Under the pieces are notes generated by a model. The model saw only the letters and a program-made list of their open reading frames with translations. It was not told the DNA's origin and did no database searches. This document shows positions 60,967-64,000 of a stretch of 64,000 nt of DNA, in pieces. Source of the DNA: Costus lasius (taxonomy: Eukaryota; Streptophyta; Magnoliopsida; Zingiberales; Costaceae). The stretch lies in assembly GCA_027563935.2 (NCBI GenBank), contig CM050454.1, positions 4,988,001-5,052,000 of the forward strand. Reading direction: 5' to 3'. Each line of letters starts with the position of its first letter. Positions within the stretch are counted from its first letter, which is position 1. The translations under genes and the position numbers were made by a program.

Positions 60967-62358
60967 AGCTTGGAATTATGAGTTCAGAATCACCATTGTT
61001 TGCCATAGCGACAACTCTTTGTTCATGTTTGATGTAGATAGGAGTGTGGAAATTAGGAAAACAATGCGAAAACACTTTTTAGCATAATTTATGAAAAATA
61101 AATTCTCAAATTATGGAAGTATAAATCCAAAGACTCTTTGTGCCTATTATCACATAATAATTTCTCTATTAGGTACGGGTTGGTTGGCCCACCTATCCCA
61201 CCTATAGGATAGGTGTGCATAAAAGTCTGGAGCAATGAAAGCTAAAGTTTGAAAAATTATGTTTTTTAATTTTTTTTAACTTTTAAGTTGATTATTATCT
61301 CAAAAGTCAGGTTATAGCTAGATGGTAGTGGAGCCAAATAGGCCCGAAGACATCAAAAACAACATGAGCATTTTGAGGTGCCTTTTATGTAATTTTGCCT
61401 TCAGAATATATTAGTTGCTTGGTAGTTCATCAAGAGATAGACACAAGCTCAACATATGCACTTGAATCTATCATGATAAAAAAGTCAACTTTGACTTCAT
61501 AGACTTTCAAAAGATATTTTACCATGATGAAAAGTTTTATATTTATGTTGCTAATTCTTAATAGAATTTTTTATTTGATGATAATTTTTTTTTTTTTTCA
61601 CGTAGGTAACTTTTAAACATGGTAAAAATGTGATTGAAGTCAAAGAATTTTGAGTAACAAATGAAGTCAGAGATATATTTTTGACACACATGATAGCTTT
61701 TGGATATATTGAAATATATGATTTTTTTTTGCTATTGAACCTATTGTTCAAACTTACGTTATTTTTTTTTTATCCGAGTCAATGTAGTTGAAGAAAATGG
61801 AATAAAAAATGGTGCAAAGGTTGACAAGTAGCAAGCGACGACTTTGACCTCCAATAAAATGTGAGTTTGTACGCATAAAAATAGAAAAGAACAAAAATAT
61901 TTTCAAACTTGTTTAAGGTCAACTGTTTGAAGGAAGTTAAAGTCAACTATTCAAAAAACCTTAGCCGGCTTAGTAGTTAAAATAAATGTTTCAAAAACCA
62001 TTGGGTGCCTTGTTTTTCTTTGCCTAGAGAGAAACTTTCAGAGTTCTTAAGATATTATTATTCCTTTAATAAGTTTTGAGAGTTCTTAAGATCTACTATC
62101 GATACATATCAGTCTAAAACTAGAGCGATATATTAATATGGACCGAATTACTCAATCTTAGTTTGGGGTCATTATTGGGCCTAGTTGGGCCACCCGTTAC
62201 CAATTCTGCCTAGGTGGGCCAATCTTCTCGCGAAGCTTCGACCCTTATTGGACCGCGAATTCAGGATTTTCTCCCAGGCCATTTAGAGATGTAACGGATC
62301 AAACAGGGGACACGCGATCGCCAACTGTGGCGCAGCTATCTTCTCTCGGGAGTGAGCC
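60967..62358. other. Intergenic region downstream of the CRK, unit 3
   Basis: The counterpart of 27980-29434 and 44511-45906, with a single copy of the 61-base block. I see no gene. Confidence 0.5.
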
Positions 62359-62448
62359 ATGCCGAACGACGATGATGATGCCCTACTGAGAAAAAGAACG
62401 CTTCACGAGTTCGCAACTACCCCTCTCCAACATCAGCAACGGGAATGA
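62359..62448 (+). CDS. Small upstream ORF (29 codons), unit 3
   Basis: The third identical copy of the frame at 29435-29524, again ending in ATGA overlap with the next start. Confidence 0.3.
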   Translation: MPNDDDDALLRKRTLHEFATTPLQHQQRE

Positions 62449-62564
62449 TGGCGGCGGCGCCGGCGGCCTTGCGATCTGCGCTTCCGATGCCACGGACATC
62501 GGCCACAAAGCAAGTGGTCGTCAAGGGGCCCGATGGTGTCCGAATCTCCCAAAAGGAGTTCCAG
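62445..62564 (+). CDS. First exon of an unidentified gene, unit 3
   Basis: The third copy of the exon at 29521-29640, with the same GT donor. The family is not recognised. Confidence 0.4.
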
Positions 62565-63803
62565 GTATTTCTGCCTTCTCCAACGCGCAAAATCCCAAAA
62601 GTTGTTTCACAAATTTCACCCTTTTCTTTGACAGGGATGTTTGCTACATTCTGGAAAACTTTAGTGTAGTGTTTGTGAGCTATTTCTTGCTCATGCTATA
62701 CAATCTCCGTGGAAATTGTTTGATTTACTCTGTAAAGGTAATGATGCATAGATAGAGAACATGGCATTAGAGTTTAAGATTTCCATAATGTTTGAGTTGT
62801 GTGCTAAATCTTAGACGAAGATTCAAAATCTGTATCATGGAACATGGCAATAGAATAATCTAATCGGATACCTTTGTATTTTAAAGAGGAAAGTAAAAGT
62901 GAATGGGACATTTTTCCTTATTTCCTTGAACGGAAAGAAGGTAAACATAGTGAGAAATTTCTTTTATTTTTCTCTGTCAGTTCAAATTGAGCATAAATCA
63001 CATAACTTTTTTTTATTCTTTTTTTATTATGTAATTAATTTTTTTGACTCATTTCACTTTTCTTTCCCTCTTACGAAGCACAAGTATCTCTTACACACTA
63101 GAACTTCGAAAATGAGATTTCTCTACCTTGGCACTATGAAAAAATTGGACAAAATGTTGTTCACTCTTTTGAGTATTATATTTTTGCTTGAGTCTAGCTT
63201 CTTGCATACCATAGTGTGCGTGTGTTTGTGTTTAAGTTCATATAACGCTTTCCTTTATTTAAGTAAACAAATATTCAAGGTGGAATTTGATACTAGATTA
63301 GTTGATCAGCCCTTTTAAATAATGCATTCTTCCTATATGACTCAGAACAAACAAACAAAAAAAAAATGCTTGCATGAGTAATTAGTGTCACATTATTTGT
63401 CTTGTAAACCATAAACGTTTCCTGCATCATTAGTAATTGAGTGTAACATTTTGACAATCAAGCAGTAGCAACATCAGTTATATGATTTGGCAGTGTGCTA
63501 CAATCTATGGTGCTCTTTTAACATGTGAAAAGAAATCTGTATACTTCTACAATAGATTGTTCAGGAATGAAAGCATTCACATTTTTCTGTGAACTTGAAT
63601 TGGATTGATTTGCTAAACATTAGTTTTAAAGAATGCTCTTTTAATTCATATATCTATGTATGAAGAAGAATTTAACTTATACTCGCATATTGATCTTGTT
63701 AGTTCAAATTTGTAATCCATAGAGGTAAATATAGGGTAAATTGATGAAGAATATGTGCACAATAGTAGTGAGAGATGTTCACATAGCAAGCTAAAAAGGT
63801 TAC
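62565..63803. other. AT-rich region after the small exon, unit 3
   Basis: The counterpart of 29641-30879, with only the incidental F/L-rich frame (62899-63318). Confidence 0.4.
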
Positions 63804-64000
63804 AAGGCTTACACCGTGTTTTCTTGGATGGATGGAAAGTACAGAGGAAAAGAAAGAAGGAAAGAAAAGAAAAATAGATGGATAGAATGTGTTATAAATT
63901 TTCCTTTCTTGTGTTTACTTGGATGGAAAGAAAGTTTGAAGGATTGATATATACACCCCAAATTTTATTTTTTATTCATATTATATATATAATATCATAA
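63804..64000. mobile_element. Inverted-repeat (MITE-like) element, unit 3, cut by the window end
   Basis: The left part of the same 561-base element as 30880-31440. Only the left terminal repeat and the purine-rich arm are visible. Confidence 0.45.

Larger units (their letters stand above)
57125..64000 (+). repeat. Tandem array unit 3 (partial, runs off the window)
   Basis: It contains the CRK pseudogene, the small exon and the start of the inverted-repeat element, in the same order as unit 2. The window ends inside the element, so the third transporter and protease copies are not visible. Confidence 0.9.

Overview
The window is plant nuclear DNA. It holds split genes with GT-AG introns, a plant lamin-like NMCP/CRWN gene, cysteine-rich (DUF26) receptor-like kinases, a xylem-type papain-like protease prodomain, a plant CMP-sialic-acid/nucleotide-sugar transporter, and Ty3/gypsy-type and Ty1/copia-type LTR retroelements. 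GC-rich first exons beside AT-rich introns suggest a monocot, possibly a non-grass one, but that is an inference. I see no bacterial, phage or CRISPR content.

Left part, about 1-25.6 kb (single copy). A non-autonomous LTR retrotransposon that carries only gag lies at 272-3979 on the minus strand. It has both LTRs, a primer binding site and a polypurine tract. It sits downstream of (or inside) a minus-strand NMCP/CRWN gene, whose first five recognisable exons run from 13391 down to 4447. The 6.4 kb second intron of that gene holds a decayed copia element. Next come an apparently intact three-exon clavaminate-synthase-like TauD dioxygenase gene (16108-14953), a decayed Myb/SANT-like fragment near 19.2-19.5 kb, and an intact seven-exon CRK gene with four DUF26 repeats (25557-21448, minus).

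Right part, about 25.8 kb to the end: a head-to-tail tandem array. Unit 1 is 25794-40668, unit 2 is 40669-57124 (16456 bp), and unit 3 starts at 57125 and runs off the window. The unit order is: CRK leader and plus-strand CRK; a short exon preceded by a small upstream ORF; an inverted-repeat (MITE-like) element; a minus-strand fragment of unknown identity; a 5'-deleted gag-only retroelement; the nucleotide-sugar transporter; and the 5' part of a cysteine protease gene. Each junction fuses the protease first exon to the CRK upstream region, so the duplication breakpoint itself explains why the protease is cut before its catalytic domain.

Fate of the copies. The CRK in units 2 and 3 carries the same two frameshifts (an 8-T run in exon 1 and an extra T in the kinase activation segment), so both are pseudogenes unless the assembly is wrong. 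In unit 1 about 3 kb of the CRK is deleted and an unrelated 1.3 kb insertion is present. The transporter is broken by an 8-bp deletion in unit 1 but intact in unit 2. The likely working genes in view are therefore the minus-strand CRK, the TauD dioxygenase, the unit 2 transporter and perhaps the NMCP/CRWN gene. The main novelty is the duplication architecture and the pattern of decay among its copies, not a new molecular system.
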